A DNA stretch of 64,000 nt, taken from assembly GCA_934129895.1 (NCBI GenBank), contig CAKOWY010000001.1:248001-312000 (forward strand). Reading direction: 5' to 3'. The notes under the pieces were generated by a model. That model made no database searches and was not told the origin of the DNA. It saw only the letters and a list, made by a program, of their open reading frames with translations. Numbering within the stretch: position 1 is the stretch's first letter; the number at the start of each line of letters is the position of its first letter. The position numbers and the translations under genes are program-made. Positions 1 to 8,964 of this stretch are shown here, in pieces. Source of the DNA: an uncultured Clostridia bacterium. Its GTDB lineage: Bacteria > Bacillota > Clostridia > TANB77 > CAG-508.

Positions 1-341
1 GGTAATGCAAGTCGTAATAAATCCAAATTTAAATTAAAAATATTGTTCAAATTTGTTATTATAAAATCTGTATATTTAAATATACATAATAATATTATAT
101 GTATTGAAACAGTTACTATTAATATGCTTTTATTTTTATTTTTTCCTATTAATATTCCACCAACATAAGCAACTAATATTTCTGCTATCATTAAAAATGT
201 ATATTTTGGTTCTCCATAAAAATAAAATATCATAGATGCTAGTAATAATACTACATTTTTTAATTTTTTGGGTACTATAAAATATGCTATTATTACTATT
301 GGCAAAAAATAATATATAAAACTAATATTTGTAAATAGCAT
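1..341 (-). CDS. MBOAT-family O-acyltransferase, N-terminal part only
   Basis: Open frame from an ATG at 341 running leftward off the window edge, so only about 113 N-terminal residues are visible. AGGAGG lies just upstream of the start. The N-terminus has the typical pattern of AlgI/DltB-like MBOAT proteins: MLFTNISFIYYFLPIV, then a short basic PKKLKN, a membrane segment ending in FYFYGEPKY, and KYTDF near residue 90. Members are multi-pass membrane enzymes that O-acylate extracellular polysaccharides. The DUF4358 gene directly upstream fits, since such genes are often found beside MBOAT genes in Clostridia (from memory). The catalytic His region lies outside the window. Confidence 0.8.
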   Translation of the reverse strand, partial: MLFTNISFIYYFLPIVIIAYFIVPKKLKNVVLLLASMIFYFYGEPKYTFLMIAEILVAYVGGILIGKNKNKSILIVTVSIHIILLCIFKYTDFIITNLNNIFNLNLDLLRLAL

Positions 342-355
342 TTTTCCTCCTACTA

Positions 356-386
356 AACAAAGCTTCCAAAAATTTGGAAGCTTTGT
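356..386. terminator. Strong hairpin between DUF4358 gene and MBOAT gene
   Basis: Perfect inverted repeat ACAAAGCTTCC / GGAAGCTTTGT. The T-run (TTTTTT) follows it on the + strand, while on the - strand, where the flanking genes lie, it is followed by only TTT and then the AGGAGG of the MBOAT gene. It could be a weak terminator for leftward transcription, a terminator against rightward antisense transcription, or an mRNA processing or attenuation hairpin. Confidence 0.5.
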
Positions 387-392
387 TTTTTA

Positions 393-974
393 TTATTGTA
401 CTATCATTTCTGGTGGAAGTTCTCCTCCATCTTCACCTGTTTTTTCTAATTCTTTTCCGACTTCATTATTTACATATTTTTTAAATTCTGTATAAGTTGT
501 TTTTGCCCAATCTTCATCTGACATTACAAAAAATATTACATTACCATTATTTGTCATATATAATTTTTCTGCAGAAACACAAATCCATTTACTCATATTT
601 ATGTTATCTAATATTTCTTGTTTTGTTTTTTCTACATCTGTTCCGTCTTTTACTTTTACTGCAACTGCAGAATATGCTTGTGAACTCATTAATGGTTCTA
701 ATACAACTACTTTTTCTACATTTTCTGTTGATTTTAATCCTGTAAACATTTCTACTTGATCTGCATCTGTTGCATCAATTTCTGTTACTTCTAATGAAGG
801 TAATCCTTCTTTAGCTCTTGAATAAACTGTATTCATCATGTTTTTCATATCTTGAACTGTTTCTATTCTTCCTACATTTGATGAATTTTTGTTTTTTACA
901 GCAATAACTGTAAATACAGCTACTATTGCGACAATAACTACAACTGCAATTATTATTGGCATTTGCTTTTTCAT
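393..974 (-). CDS. DUF4358-type membrane-anchored protein
   Basis: 193 residues. One N-terminal membrane segment or signal anchor (about residues 5-26) is followed by an extracellular domain. The domain resembles DUF4358: acidic start, a central AVKVKDGTDVEKTK-like stretch, then a W and a terminal FVMSDED strand. Function unknown. AAGGAGG precedes the ATG at good spacing. It lies 51 bp upstream of the MBOAT start in the same direction, so a role in export or modification of a surface polymer is a context-based guess. A SigA-like promoter with an operator-like inverted repeat lies just upstream. Confidence 0.65.
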   Translation of the reverse strand: MKKQMPIIIAVVVIVAIVAVFTVIAVKNKNSSNVGRIETVQDMKNMMNTVYSRAKEGLPSLEVTEIDATDADQVEMFTGLKSTENVEKVVVLEPLMSSQAYSAVAVKVKDGTDVEKTKQEILDNINMSKWICVSAEKLYMTNNGNVIFFVMSDEDWAKTTYTEFKKYVNNEVGKELEKTGEDGGELPPEMIVQ

Positions 975-990
975 AATTTTCCTCCTTATT

Positions 991-1017
991 TTATACTATA
1001 ATCATTATATAGTATAA
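991..1017. promoter_or_regulatory. Operator-like inverted repeat over the -10 of the DUF4358 promoter
   Basis: Perfect 10-bp inverted repeat TTATACTATA-N7-TATAGTATAA overlapping the -10 box (1004-1009) and the likely start of transcription. Its position suits a repressor site. The arms are very AT-rich, so chance is possible. Confidence 0.35.
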
Positions 1018-1031
1018 TATTTTTTTGTCAA
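1004..1031 (-). promoter_or_regulatory. SigA-type promoter for DUF4358 (and MBOAT) gene
   Basis: TTGACA at 1031-1026 and TATAAT at 1009-1004 (both read on the - strand), 16-bp spacer. The start codon at 974 is about 30 bases downstream of the -10. Confidence 0.6.
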
Positions 1032-1040
1032 TGGATTTTA

Positions 1041-1814
1041 TTAACTTTTTACTACCAAAGCTGTTTCTATTTTTGGTTGCTTTAATTTTTCTGTTAGTTT
1101 TATGATTCCATAAATAATATAAAATGGTAATATCATTTGTCCCAAACTCATTATTAGAGTAAAGAATCTTCCTGTTGCATAATATATTATTTCAATTGGC
1201 ATTCCCGGAAAGTTTTGTGATATAAACATCAAATTACTTCCAAATATACTATTTACTATATATGCTAATACACATATACAACCAACTAGTACAGAATAAT
1301 ATTTTATATCTGAACCTTGTAATTCTATATATTTTGTTTTATTTATTAATAATCCTAAATAAATCATTATTCCATGAAATAAAAAGCTATGTATACTTAC
1401 TATATGAAATGCTGGATATGATGGAAGTGATGTTGATGGATATATTATAAATACCAATCCTCCAACAATTCCACCTGTTGCTAAAAATACATCTCCAACT
1501 CTTTTTAAACTGTTTTTAGCATAAGAGCTTATTAATCCAGCATATAAAAGTAAGCTACAGTAATATAATGGTACATAATTATTTAAGTTTTTAGGATCTC
1601 CTGTACAAAGTTTAAATGCTATAATTATTATTTCAAAAATCCACATTGCTATTGTGCATTTTTTTATTATATCTTTTACTTCTTTATGTGTTTTGTTTAC
1701 TGTATTTTTTAATGCAATTTTTATTCCTAAAATTGTTGCAAAAAATAATATCAAGTGTCCTTTTGTAAATATTCCACAAGGCTCATATTCTCCTTGTCTT
1801 GCAAATATAGACAT
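1041..1814 (-). CDS. YwaF/TIGR02206-like integral membrane protein
   Basis: Multi-pass membrane protein of about 257 residues with 6-7 hydrophobic segments. Features of the YwaF group include the VPLYYCSLLLY segment, a glycine-rich VFLATGGIVGGLVFIIYP segment and HIVSIHSFLFHG. The family has no established function. ATG 1814 is chosen because AAAGGAG lies 8 bases before it. The longer frame would begin with GTG three codons upstream without usable spacing. Confidence 0.6.
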   Translation of the reverse strand: MSIFARQGEYEPCGIFTKGHLILFFATILGIKIALKNTVNKTHKEVKDIIKKCTIAMWIFEIIIIAFKLCTGDPKNLNNYVPLYYCSLLLYAGLISSYAKNSLKRVGDVFLATGGIVGGLVFIIYPSTSLPSYPAFHIVSIHSFLFHGIMIYLGLLINKTKYIELQGSDIKYYSVLVGCICVLAYIVNSIFGSNLMFISQNFPGMPIEIIYYATGRFFTLIMSLGQMILPFYIIYGIIKLTEKLKQPKIETALVVKS

Positions 1815-1838
1815 ATTATACACTCCTTTATGTGTTTA

Positions 1839-2342
1839 TTATTCTTCACCCTCTACTTTATTTTCTTCGTTTTCAGTTGATGTTTCTTTTTCTTCTGTTT
1901 TTACTTCAGTACTTTCTTCTGTTTTTGACTCTTCTGTTGTTTCATCTGGAACAATTTCAGCCTCTACAACTGTTTCTTCTGGTTGTTTTTCACCACATTT
2001 TGGGCAAAATACAGCATTTGAATCTATTTCAGAATCACATTTTGGACATTTTTTTCTATCTTTTAATTCTAAAATTGATGTTTGACATGATTTTATTTCA
2101 CTTGCTAATACATCAATTTTTGTACATTCATCTTCTAATTCAGATTTTATATCAATGCTCTCATCTTTTACATGTTTTTCGTAAACTTTTTTTCCTATTT
2201 CTTCATATAAATCATTTATTTTTGATTTATTTTCTGCAATTTTCATTTTTAGTTTTGTTTCTTTTGCAATTTCTCCTGTTTTTTTAGTTGTTGCACTATA
2301 AGCCTCACTTGCTTTTTTTCCAATAGTATCAAAAAATCCCAT
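1839..2342 (-). CDS. Zinc-ribbon protein with helical N-terminal region and acidic tail
   Basis: About 167 residues. The N-terminal 100 residues are a helical, Lys/Glu-rich region beginning GFFDTIGKKASEAYS. A four-cysteine zinc ribbon follows (KCPKCDSEID, then FCPKCGEK). The last 45 residues are almost entirely E, T, V and S. This layout occurs in many uncharacterised Firmicutes zinc-ribbon proteins. ATG 2342 has AAAGGA at 10 bases, while the in-frame ATG three codons upstream is too close to it. Confidence 0.6.
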   Translation of the reverse strand: MGFFDTIGKKASEAYSATTKKTGEIAKETKLKMKIAENKSKINDLYEEIGKKVYEKHVKDESIDIKSELEDECTKIDVLASEIKSCQTSILELKDRKKCPKCDSEIDSNAVFCPKCGEKQPEETVVEAEIVPDETTEESKTEESTEVKTEEKETSTENEENKVEGEE

Positions 2343-2423
2343 TTTTACCATTTCCTTTCTTTTTACAAATTTAATATTATATTTTATTAAATATTATTAA
2401 CAATTTCTACAATATTATTATAT

Positions 2424-3410
2424 TTAGTCTTCATTTTTTCTTGCTCTATTCATTAACATACTAACAGCTTGCTTTGGTTCTAAATTTTCATATACTATTC
2501 CATAAACAGCCTCAACAATTGGCATTTCTATTCCATGTATTTTTCCTAATTCATGTGCTACTAGAATATTATCAATACTTTCTATTGTCATTCCAACTTC
2601 TTTTTTTGTTTCCTCTAAATTTTTACCTTGTCCTATTAATTTTCCTGCTTTTCTATTTCTGCTATGTTCACTTAAACATGTAACTATTAGATCTCCTAAA
2701 CCACTTAAACCATATAGAGTTTCTTTTTGTCCTCCTAATTCAACCCCTAATCTTGAAAGTTCTGAAAGACCTCTTGTTATAAGTGCTGCAAATGTATTAT
2801 CTCCTAATCCAATTCCTGCTGCTACTCCTGCACAAAATGCTATTATATTTTTTAATGCTCCACCTAGTTCTACTCCTTTTACATCTCTTGATGTATATAT
2901 TCTCATTGTATCACACATAAATGTGTCTTGAACTAATTTTAGTAATGCATCATATTTTGAAGCAACTACAAGTACTGTTGGCATTGCTATTGAAACTTCT
3001 TCTGCATGGCTTGGGCCTGATAATACTGCTATTTTTGTATTTGGTAATTCTTCTTGAATTACTTCATCAAGTGTCATTAATGTTTTTTCTTCAAAACCTT
3101 TTGAACATATAACTATTGGTTGATTTTTTACATATTCTTTATATTCTTTTACTGTACTTCTTGTAAATTTTGAAGGAGTAACATGTATTATAAAGTCTGA
3201 TCCATCTATTACTTCTTTATAAGATGTGCTACATTCTATTCCATCTACTATTTTTACATTAGGTAAAAATTTACATTTCTTTTCTTTATTGATTAAATCT
3301 CTTTCTTCTTCTGAAAAAGACCATAATTTTATTTTGTTTCCTAATTTGGCTAAATGTATGGCTAAAGCTACCCCCCAGCTTCCACTACCAATTATCGCTA
3401 TGTTTTTCAT
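2424..3410 (-). CDS. gpsA: Glycerol-3-phosphate dehydrogenase [NAD(P)+]
   Basis: Reduces dihydroxyacetone phosphate to sn-glycerol 3-phosphate for phospholipid synthesis. About 328 residues, normal for GpsA. N-terminal Rossmann fold with GSGSWG at residues 8-13; the central segment GVELGGALKNIIAFCAG carries the conserved catalytic Lys; GLGDLIVTC lies in the C-terminal helical domain. ATG 3410 (AAAGGA 9 bases upstream) is preferred over one six codons earlier. It follows plsY by 28 bp and acts just before it in the pathway. Confidence 0.93.
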   Translation of the reverse strand: MKNIAIIGSGSWGVALAIHLAKLGNKIKLWSFSEEERDLINKEKKCKFLPNVKIVDGIECSTSYKEVIDGSDFIIHVTPSKFTRSTVKEYKEYVKNQPIVICSKGFEEKTLMTLDEVIQEELPNTKIAVLSGPSHAEEVSIAMPTVLVVASKYDALLKLVQDTFMCDTMRIYTSRDVKGVELGGALKNIIAFCAGVAAGIGLGDNTFAALITRGLSELSRLGVELGGQKETLYGLSGLGDLIVTCLSEHSRNRKAGKLIGQGKNLEETKKEVGMTIESIDNILVAHELGKIHGIEMPIVEAVYGIVYENLEPKQAVSMLMNRARKNED

Positions 3411-3438
3411 TTGATATTTTCCTTTCATTTGATTTTTC

Positions 3439-4071
3439 TTATGCTTTTTTAAAATTTAATTTGTTCTCTGTTCCATTTAATATTCTTTTTATATTGCTTC
3501 TATGATTAAATGCAACTAATACAGCAAGTATAATACTATATATTAAATATCCGCTTCCTTCTGTAACTATGAAGTTTGTTTTTATAAATAATACTAGTAC
3601 TGGAAATAGTATTGCTGCTCCAACAGATCCCATAGATACCATTTTTGTTAATGCCATTAATACTAATGCAAATACTAAACAAATTAATCCTATTTGCCAA
3701 TTTGTTACTAGTAGTACTCCTAATGATGTCGCAACACCCTTTCCTCCTTTGAATCCAAAGAATATAGGAAATGTATGTCCTACAACTACTGCTATTCCTG
3801 CAAGTTGAACTAATAATGCTTTATCTGAATTTGAAGCTATTTTTCCAACAACTACTGCAAATAGTACTGCAACTACTCCTTTTAAGCAATCACATAATAA
3901 TGTTAATACTGCTGCTTTTTTTCCAACAGAACGCAATACATTTGTTGCTCCTGCATTTCCGCTTCCTTTTTCTCTAACATCAAATCCTGCCATTTTTTGG
4001 CTTATTATTACTGAAAAACTTATACTTCCTAATAAATAGGCAACTAAAATTACTAATATATATGCAAACAT
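3439..4071 (-). CDS. plsY: Acyl-phosphate:glycerol-3-phosphate acyltransferase
   Basis: Membrane acyltransferase making lysophosphatidic acid from acyl-phosphate and glycerol 3-phosphate. 210 residues with about five membrane segments. The three PlsY motifs are visible: GSISFSVIIS, then GSGNAGATNVLR, then HTFPIFFGFKGGKGVATSLGV. The start is one base from the end of der, and gpsA, which supplies its substrate, follows, giving a der-plsY-gpsA operon. Confidence 0.95.
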   Translation of the reverse strand: MFAYILVILVAYLLGSISFSVIISQKMAGFDVREKGSGNAGATNVLRSVGKKAAVLTLLCDCLKGVVAVLFAVVVGKIASNSDKALLVQLAGIAVVVGHTFPIFFGFKGGKGVATSLGVLLVTNWQIGLICLVFALVLMALTKMVSMGSVGAAILFPVLVLFIKTNFIVTEGSGYLIYSIILAVLVAFNHRSNIKRILNGTENKLNFKKA

Positions 4072-4072
4072 T

Positions 4073-5407
4073 TTATTCTTTTTCCCCTTTCTCTCTTTTT
4101 TCTCTTGCTATCATTCTTACTGGTGTTCCTTCTAATCCAAATTCTTTTCTTATTTGATTTACTAAATATCTTTCATAAGAAAAATGGAATAATTCTTTAT
4201 TATTAACAAATATTACAAATGTTGGTGGTTTTGTACTTACTTGTGTTCCATATAATATTTTTAGTCTTTTTCCTTTATCTGTTGGTGGTTGAACTATTGC
4301 AATTGCCTCATTTATTACTTGATTTAACATTGCTGTTGATATTCTCATTGCATTTTGTTCTGCTACATTATTTATCATATTAAATAATTTATCTACTCTT
4401 TGTCCTGTTTTTGCTGATATAAATATTACTGGTGCATAAGATAAATATGATAATTTTGCATATATTTCTTTTTTGTATTTTTCTAATGTTCCTGTTTCTT
4501 TTTCATATTCATCCCATTTATTTACAACTATTATTATTCCTTTTCCTGCTTCATGTGCTTCTCCTGCGATTTTTGCATCTTGATCTGTTACTCCTTCTGT
4601 TGCATCAATCATCATTAAGCATACATCTGCTCTTTCTATTGCTAATAATGTTCTCATTATACTAAATTTTTCAATTGATTCTGAAACTTTACTTTTTCTT
4701 CTAATTCCAGCTGTATCTATTAATACATATTTTCCATATTCGTTTTCATATTCTGTATCTATTGCATCTCTTGTTGTTCCTGCAATATTACTTACAATTG
4801 TTCTATTTTCTCCCAATATTTTGTTTATTAATGATGATTTTCCTACATTTGGCTTTCCTATAACTGCTACTTTTATTCTACCATCATCATCTTCATTTTC
4901 ATCTTTTTCTGGAAAATTATCATATATAGCGTCTAATACATCTCCTATTCCTAAAGCATTTGCTGCTGATACAGGATATGGTTCTCCCATTCCTAAATTG
5001 TAAAATTCGTATATTTCATTTTTGTCTCTTCCCATATTATCTGCTTTATTACATACTAGTACTACTGGTTTCTTTGATTTTCTTAACATTGTAGCTATTT
5101 CTTCATCTGCTGCTGTTACACCTTGTTTTACATCTGTTAAAAATACTATTACATCAGCTATTTCGATTGCAATTTTTGCTTGTTCTCTCATTTGAGATAT
5201 TATAATATCATCACTTTCTGGCTCTATTCCTGCTGTATCTACTACTGTAAATGTTCTTCCTCTCCAGTTTGATTCTGCATATACTCTATCTCTTGTAACT
5301 CCTGGTGTATCTTCAACTATTGATATTCTACTTCCAACTATATAATTAAAAAATGTTGATTTTCCTACATTTGGTTTTCCTATTATTGCGACTGTTGGCT
5401 TTGACAC
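4073..5407 (-). CDS. der: Ribosome biogenesis GTPase Der
   Basis: Double-GTPase assembly factor for the 50S subunit. 444 residues, normal length. The first G domain has GKPNVGKST at residues 10-18, DTAG and NKAD. The second has GKPNVGKSS near residue 185, DTAGIRRKSK and NKWD. A C-terminal KH-like domain ends in a basic tail. The start is GTG, with AGGAGG at good spacing. It heads the der-plsY-gpsA run. Confidence 0.96.
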   Translation of the reverse strand: MSKPTVAIIGKPNVGKSTFFNYIVGSRISIVEDTPGVTRDRVYAESNWRGRTFTVVDTAGIEPESDDIIISQMREQAKIAIEIADVIVFLTDVKQGVTAADEEIATMLRKSKKPVVLVCNKADNMGRDKNEIYEFYNLGMGEPYPVSAANALGIGDVLDAIYDNFPEKDENEDDDGRIKVAVIGKPNVGKSSLINKILGENRTIVSNIAGTTRDAIDTEYENEYGKYVLIDTAGIRRKSKVSESIEKFSIMRTLLAIERADVCLMMIDATEGVTDQDAKIAGEAHEAGKGIIIVVNKWDEYEKETGTLEKYKKEIYAKLSYLSYAPVIFISAKTGQRVDKLFNMINNVAEQNAMRISTAMLNQVINEAIAIVQPPTDKGKRLKILYGTQVSTKPPTFVIFVNNKELFHFSYERYLVNQIRKEFGLEGTPVRMIAREKREKGEKE

Positions 5408-5512
5408 TTTTTTACCTCCTATTTTTAGTCTCTATTTTGTCATATCTATTTTACTATTTTTATGTAAAAATAGCAAGCTTTTTACATAATTTAATTTTTT
5501 CTATATAATAAA

Positions 5513-5554
5513 AATGAATCTAATTATTAGTCATTTCTAATAATTAAATTCATT
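5513..5554 (-). terminator. Terminator after yunB
   Basis: Long inverted repeat AATGAATTTAATTATTAG / CTAATAATTAGATTCATT with one mismatch and a six-base loop, followed on the - strand by a T-rich run. It begins at the yunB stop codon. Confidence 0.7.
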
Positions 5555-6273
5555 TAATTTGTTACATTTAAAGTTTCCAGTGGAGTTTCAAATCCTTCTA
5601 AATTATAATAGTTTTCTGGAATTTTTCCGACTATAACGTGTTCTGCTATAATTACTTTGTTTTCTACTTTTTGTAAATAATTTTGCATTGGAGTTGATAC
5701 AGACATGTTACAACAAATTACTGCATATACTCTATGTAATGTTTGATTTATCCCTTGTGAATAAAATTCACTTTTTATATCGGAATCTACACTTCCAGTG
5801 ATTGCTACTTTTATTGGAATTTGGGGTCCAAAACCTGAAAATAAATATATTCCTGTTAATGCACCTAGTGGAATTTGTATTTTGTCTGATGAAGTTTTTT
5901 CTAATCTTTTTTGAACACTTTCTGTTAAATCAGAAATCATATTATTAATTGGTACTACATTTGCTCTGATTACAGTTATATTTCCCTCTGAATCAATTTC
6001 AATAGTATACAAATCATCATATTTATAATTATTCATAACAATTGTTGATTGTTCATTTGTTACTATTGTAGCAATTGTTCTTATTTTTTCATTACACAAA
6101 TTTTCATATATTGGTTCTAGATAATCAAAACTAATTTTGAACCCATAAATACTAACTATAATAATCGATATAAATCTTATTATTTTTCCTATTATTTTGT
6201 TTTTGGGATTTTGATTGTAAAAAATTTTAAGTGGCTTTAATATAAACCTCTTTCTTGAATATATTTTATCCAT
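5554..6273 (-). CDS. yunB: Sporulation protein YunB
   Basis: 239 residues. One N-terminal membrane segment (about 26-47) is followed by the YunB domain: NEKIRTIAT, then IRANVVPINNM, then IPLGALTGIYLFSGFGPQIPI and the C-terminal VSTPMQNYLQKVENKVIIAEHVIVGKIP region broken by variable residues. In Bacillus subtilis yunB is a SigE-regulated sporulation gene of unclear mechanism. The gene follows the SipL-like gene by one base, a sporulation pairing. Confidence 0.85.
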   Translation of the reverse strand: MDKIYSRKRFILKPLKIFYNQNPKNKIIGKIIRFISIIIVSIYGFKISFDYLEPIYENLCNEKIRTIATIVTNEQSTIVMNNYKYDDLYTIEIDSEGNITVIRANVVPINNMISDLTESVQKRLEKTSSDKIQIPLGALTGIYLFSGFGPQIPIKVAITGSVDSDIKSEFYSQGINQTLHRVYAVICCNMSVSTPMQNYLQKVENKVIIAEHVIVGKIPENYYNLEGFETPLETLNVTN

Positions 6274-6274
6274 T

Positions 6275-7819
6275 TTAATTTATTACAATTGGTTCTTGAG
6301 CTCTTTTTAACACATATTTAGGTATATATATTTTTTCACCAACATTAATTCTATCAGGATTTTCAATTCCATTTACTCTAACTATATCATCTACTGTACT
6401 TCCATACCTTTTGGCTATTTTCCATAATGTATCTCCTGATCTTACAACATATATAATAACACTATAATCTTCCATCTCATCCATTGGCTCTTCTGTAATG
6501 TTATTTATTACAGGAATTTCTGTGTCTTCATAAGTTATTGTATTTACTCCAAGATCAACATTTACTGAAATAACTCCATTTTGAGCCGATATTTCTTGTG
6601 AGTTTGTTTCTATTTGTGTATCAAATCTACAATTTCCATCAACTTCATCTATAGTTTGCTCATAAGGAATTGATATTTGTTTTGTATTTACTCCTATACT
6701 TGAATTATCTGTATAAATTATATTTAGATTTAGTTCTCCCTCTATTATTATTTTTCCATTTAAACGATTTTCTTTTAACATATTTGCATATATTAATACA
6801 TCTATTATACTATCATCTCCAATTTCTGGAGCATTTACCTTTTCTCTTATTGAACATGTATTTTTTCTTATTCTTCTGTTTGCAATTGTTTTTAATGTGT
6901 TTGAATCAAATTCTACTTTTTCTCCTGGGCAATACATATCTTCTATAACTTTTATTTCTTTATTTTCATAAGCAAAACAACTTATTTCTACTTCCATTTC
7001 AAAATATACTGAATGTTCTTCTATTGAATTTGGTTTTATCAATATATTTTTTACGAGATAGTTTGTTTCTATTATATTATCTTCTTTTATATCTTGCATA
7101 TCTATAAATCCTACAAGTGGTACTCTATTTGTACAAGATACTATTTTTCCTTCTTCTGTTAAATATACTATTTTTATTTCGATTTCTGATTTGGCTAATA
7201 CTTTGTTATAACTTATCTTATTATCCTTATCTACTAAATTTGCTGTAACATTTAGTATTTCTGCTAAATTATCTGTTGATGAAATTGAAATATTTTCTTT
7301 AACATAAGCTTTTGTTTTTCCATCTCCTACTAATGAATTTATCTTTTTGTTTTTACTTAATAATTGTATATTTGAATCTTCAATTTGACTAATTATACTA
7401 GTTTCATCTTTTGAAAAAATTTTTATATTAATTTCTAATGTTGCTTTTAAACCTACTTTTCTTCCATTTAATATCTTACATTCTATTGCTTTTAAAACAG
7501 GTATAATTTCAACATCCATATTAGCTTCTAATTCACTTACAACAATATTTTCTGAAAAGTCTAATCCTGTATTTAAACCTCTTAATGTATTTTTTTCTCC
7601 ATCTGCAAAATACATAACATAAGTCAATACATTTCCATCTAATCTTATTTTTCCTTCCATGATTTCTTTTTTATAAATACAAACACTTCCACTTGTATTT
7701 ACTGTACTTAATATATCTGGTTTTGAATCTGGTACAATCATATCTCCTTGTACATTGATTATTTCCTTCTTTTCAGCTATTACTCTTTTTACTCTTATAG
7801 TTTCTTTTGTTATTTCCAT
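6275..7819 (-). CDS. SipL-like spore coat morphogenesis protein (DUF3794 repeats + LysM)
   Basis: About 514 residues. Repeated DUF3794 (SPOCS) units cover about residues 20-430, each with PDILSTVNTSG-like or CPGEKVEF-like starts. A C-terminal LysM domain spans about 460-505 (VVRSGDTLWKIAKRYG, then IENPDRINVGEKIYIP). This is the SipL/SafA-like layout; SipL of Clostridioides binds SpoIVA to attach the coat to the forespore. ATG 7819 is chosen because AGAGGAGG lies seven bases before it. Confidence 0.8.
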   Translation of the reverse strand: MEITKETIRVKRVIAEKKEIINVQGDMIVPDSKPDILSTVNTSGSVCIYKKEIMEGKIRLDGNVLTYVMYFADGEKNTLRGLNTGLDFSENIVVSELEANMDVEIIPVLKAIECKILNGRKVGLKATLEINIKIFSKDETSIISQIEDSNIQLLSKNKKINSLVGDGKTKAYVKENISISSTDNLAEILNVTANLVDKDNKISYNKVLAKSEIEIKIVYLTEEGKIVSCTNRVPLVGFIDMQDIKEDNIIETNYLVKNILIKPNSIEEHSVYFEMEVEISCFAYENKEIKVIEDMYCPGEKVEFDSNTLKTIANRRIRKNTCSIREKVNAPEIGDDSIIDVLIYANMLKENRLNGKIIIEGELNLNIIYTDNSSIGVNTKQISIPYEQTIDEVDGNCRFDTQIETNSQEISAQNGVISVNVDLGVNTITYEDTEIPVINNITEEPMDEMEDYSVIIYVVRSGDTLWKIAKRYGSTVDDIVRVNGIENPDRINVGEKIYIPKYVLKRAQEPIVIN

Positions 7820-7886
7820 AATAAAACCTCCTCTATACATCTTTTTATTAATGTATATGGAGGTTATTAGAATTTTATAACTATTT

Positions 7887-8885
7887 TTATACTATATATT
7901 CAATTGTATTATCATGAAAATATTTTTTCATAAGTTCTCTTAAATAATTTTCCGCTTCTTTTCTAATATCTTGTTTATATGAATATTTTCCTTTTCCTCT
8001 TCCTGTCATTATTTCTGTATTATATAAATTTATAGCATTTTGAAATGCTTCTTCATTTATTTTTGTGTGTATAAAACTATATGTCATAAATATAATTTCA
8101 AAAAATGCTTGCTTTTTTACTTTTTCAGATAGTTCACTATTTAATCTTTGAATTAGATTTGTATATAATTCTTTCCAATTTTCTACTAAGATTACTGGTG
8201 CAATTAATATTCCAACTTTATATCCAGCTTCTGCTAATTTATTTATAGCTTCTATTCTTCCTTTTAATCTTGATGTTCCGAATTCTACTTTATTTATGAT
8301 TTCTTCTGGATTCATACTTACTCTTATTGTGATTTTACCATTATGTTTTAATGGCAAAATTGGATCTACCATGTCAAATTTGGTAGGAAATGTTAATTGT
8401 CCTTTTGATGTATCTACAAAGTTTTCTATTGTCCATACTAAATTATTTGTTATTGTATTTTCTAATATTAAATCACTATTACTTCCTATCTCAAATGTTA
8501 GATTTTTTTCACTTTTTTGTGCTGTTTTTATTATTTTTTCAAGCATCTGCTCTCTATTTACAAATAATCTTAAATATGCACATTTATTGTAATTACATAC
8601 TAAATAGCAATATAAACACATCGCAGTACATCCTGATGAGGTATATGGTACTAAATAATCTGATGTTTTATGGTTTTCTACAAATTTATGTGTTTTTCTT
8701 ATTCCTATTATTAGATTTTGTTTTATTTTTGGAAATTCACTATTATTCTTTTTTCTCATTTCTTCTATATTATTATGATTTTCTATAAGGATTTTGGGTA
8801 CTTCTTTATATTTTTCTAATAGTGCTTTTCCTAATTGATAATTTTCTATTTCTTTTTCATAATATATCGCTTGTGGTTTAAACAT
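7887..8885 (-). CDS. Spore photoproduct lyase-family radical SAM protein
   Basis: 332 residues, close to SplB length. The radical SAM motif C-x3-C-x2-C is at Cys86, Cys90 and Cys93 (SSGCTAMCLYCYL), followed by CAYLRLFVN as in SplB. SplB repairs thymine dimers in germinating spores. The segment FEIGSNSDLI (131-140) aligns with the SplB stretch that carries the hydrogen-donor cysteine in Bacillus, and here that position reads Ser135. It may be a divergent lyase or a related enzyme. AAGGAG precedes the start. Confidence 0.75.
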   Translation of the reverse strand: MFKPQAIYYEKEIENYQLGKALLEKYKEVPKILIENHNNIEEMRKKNNSEFPKIKQNLIIGIRKTHKFVENHKTSDYLVPYTSSGCTAMCLYCYLVCNYNKCAYLRLFVNREQMLEKIIKTAQKSEKNLTFEIGSNSDLILENTITNNLVWTIENFVDTSKGQLTFPTKFDMVDPILPLKHNGKITIRVSMNPEEIINKVEFGTSRLKGRIEAINKLAEAGYKVGILIAPVILVENWKELYTNLIQRLNSELSEKVKKQAFFEIIFMTYSFIHTKINEEAFQNAINLYNTEIMTGRGKGKYSYKQDIRKEAENYLRELMKKYFHDNTIEYIV

Positions 8886-8933
8886 AACTTTTTCTCCTTT
8901 TTGTTAGTTTAACCTTTATTAAAACATTAATAC

Positions 8934-8964
8934 AAAAAGAGCTTCAAATTGAAGTCCTTTTTTT
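8934..8964 (-). terminator. Terminator after the 152-residue gene
   Basis: On the - strand: GGACTTCAATTTGAAGCTC followed by TTTTT. Nearly identical to the hairpin at 11647-11676. Confidence 0.75.
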
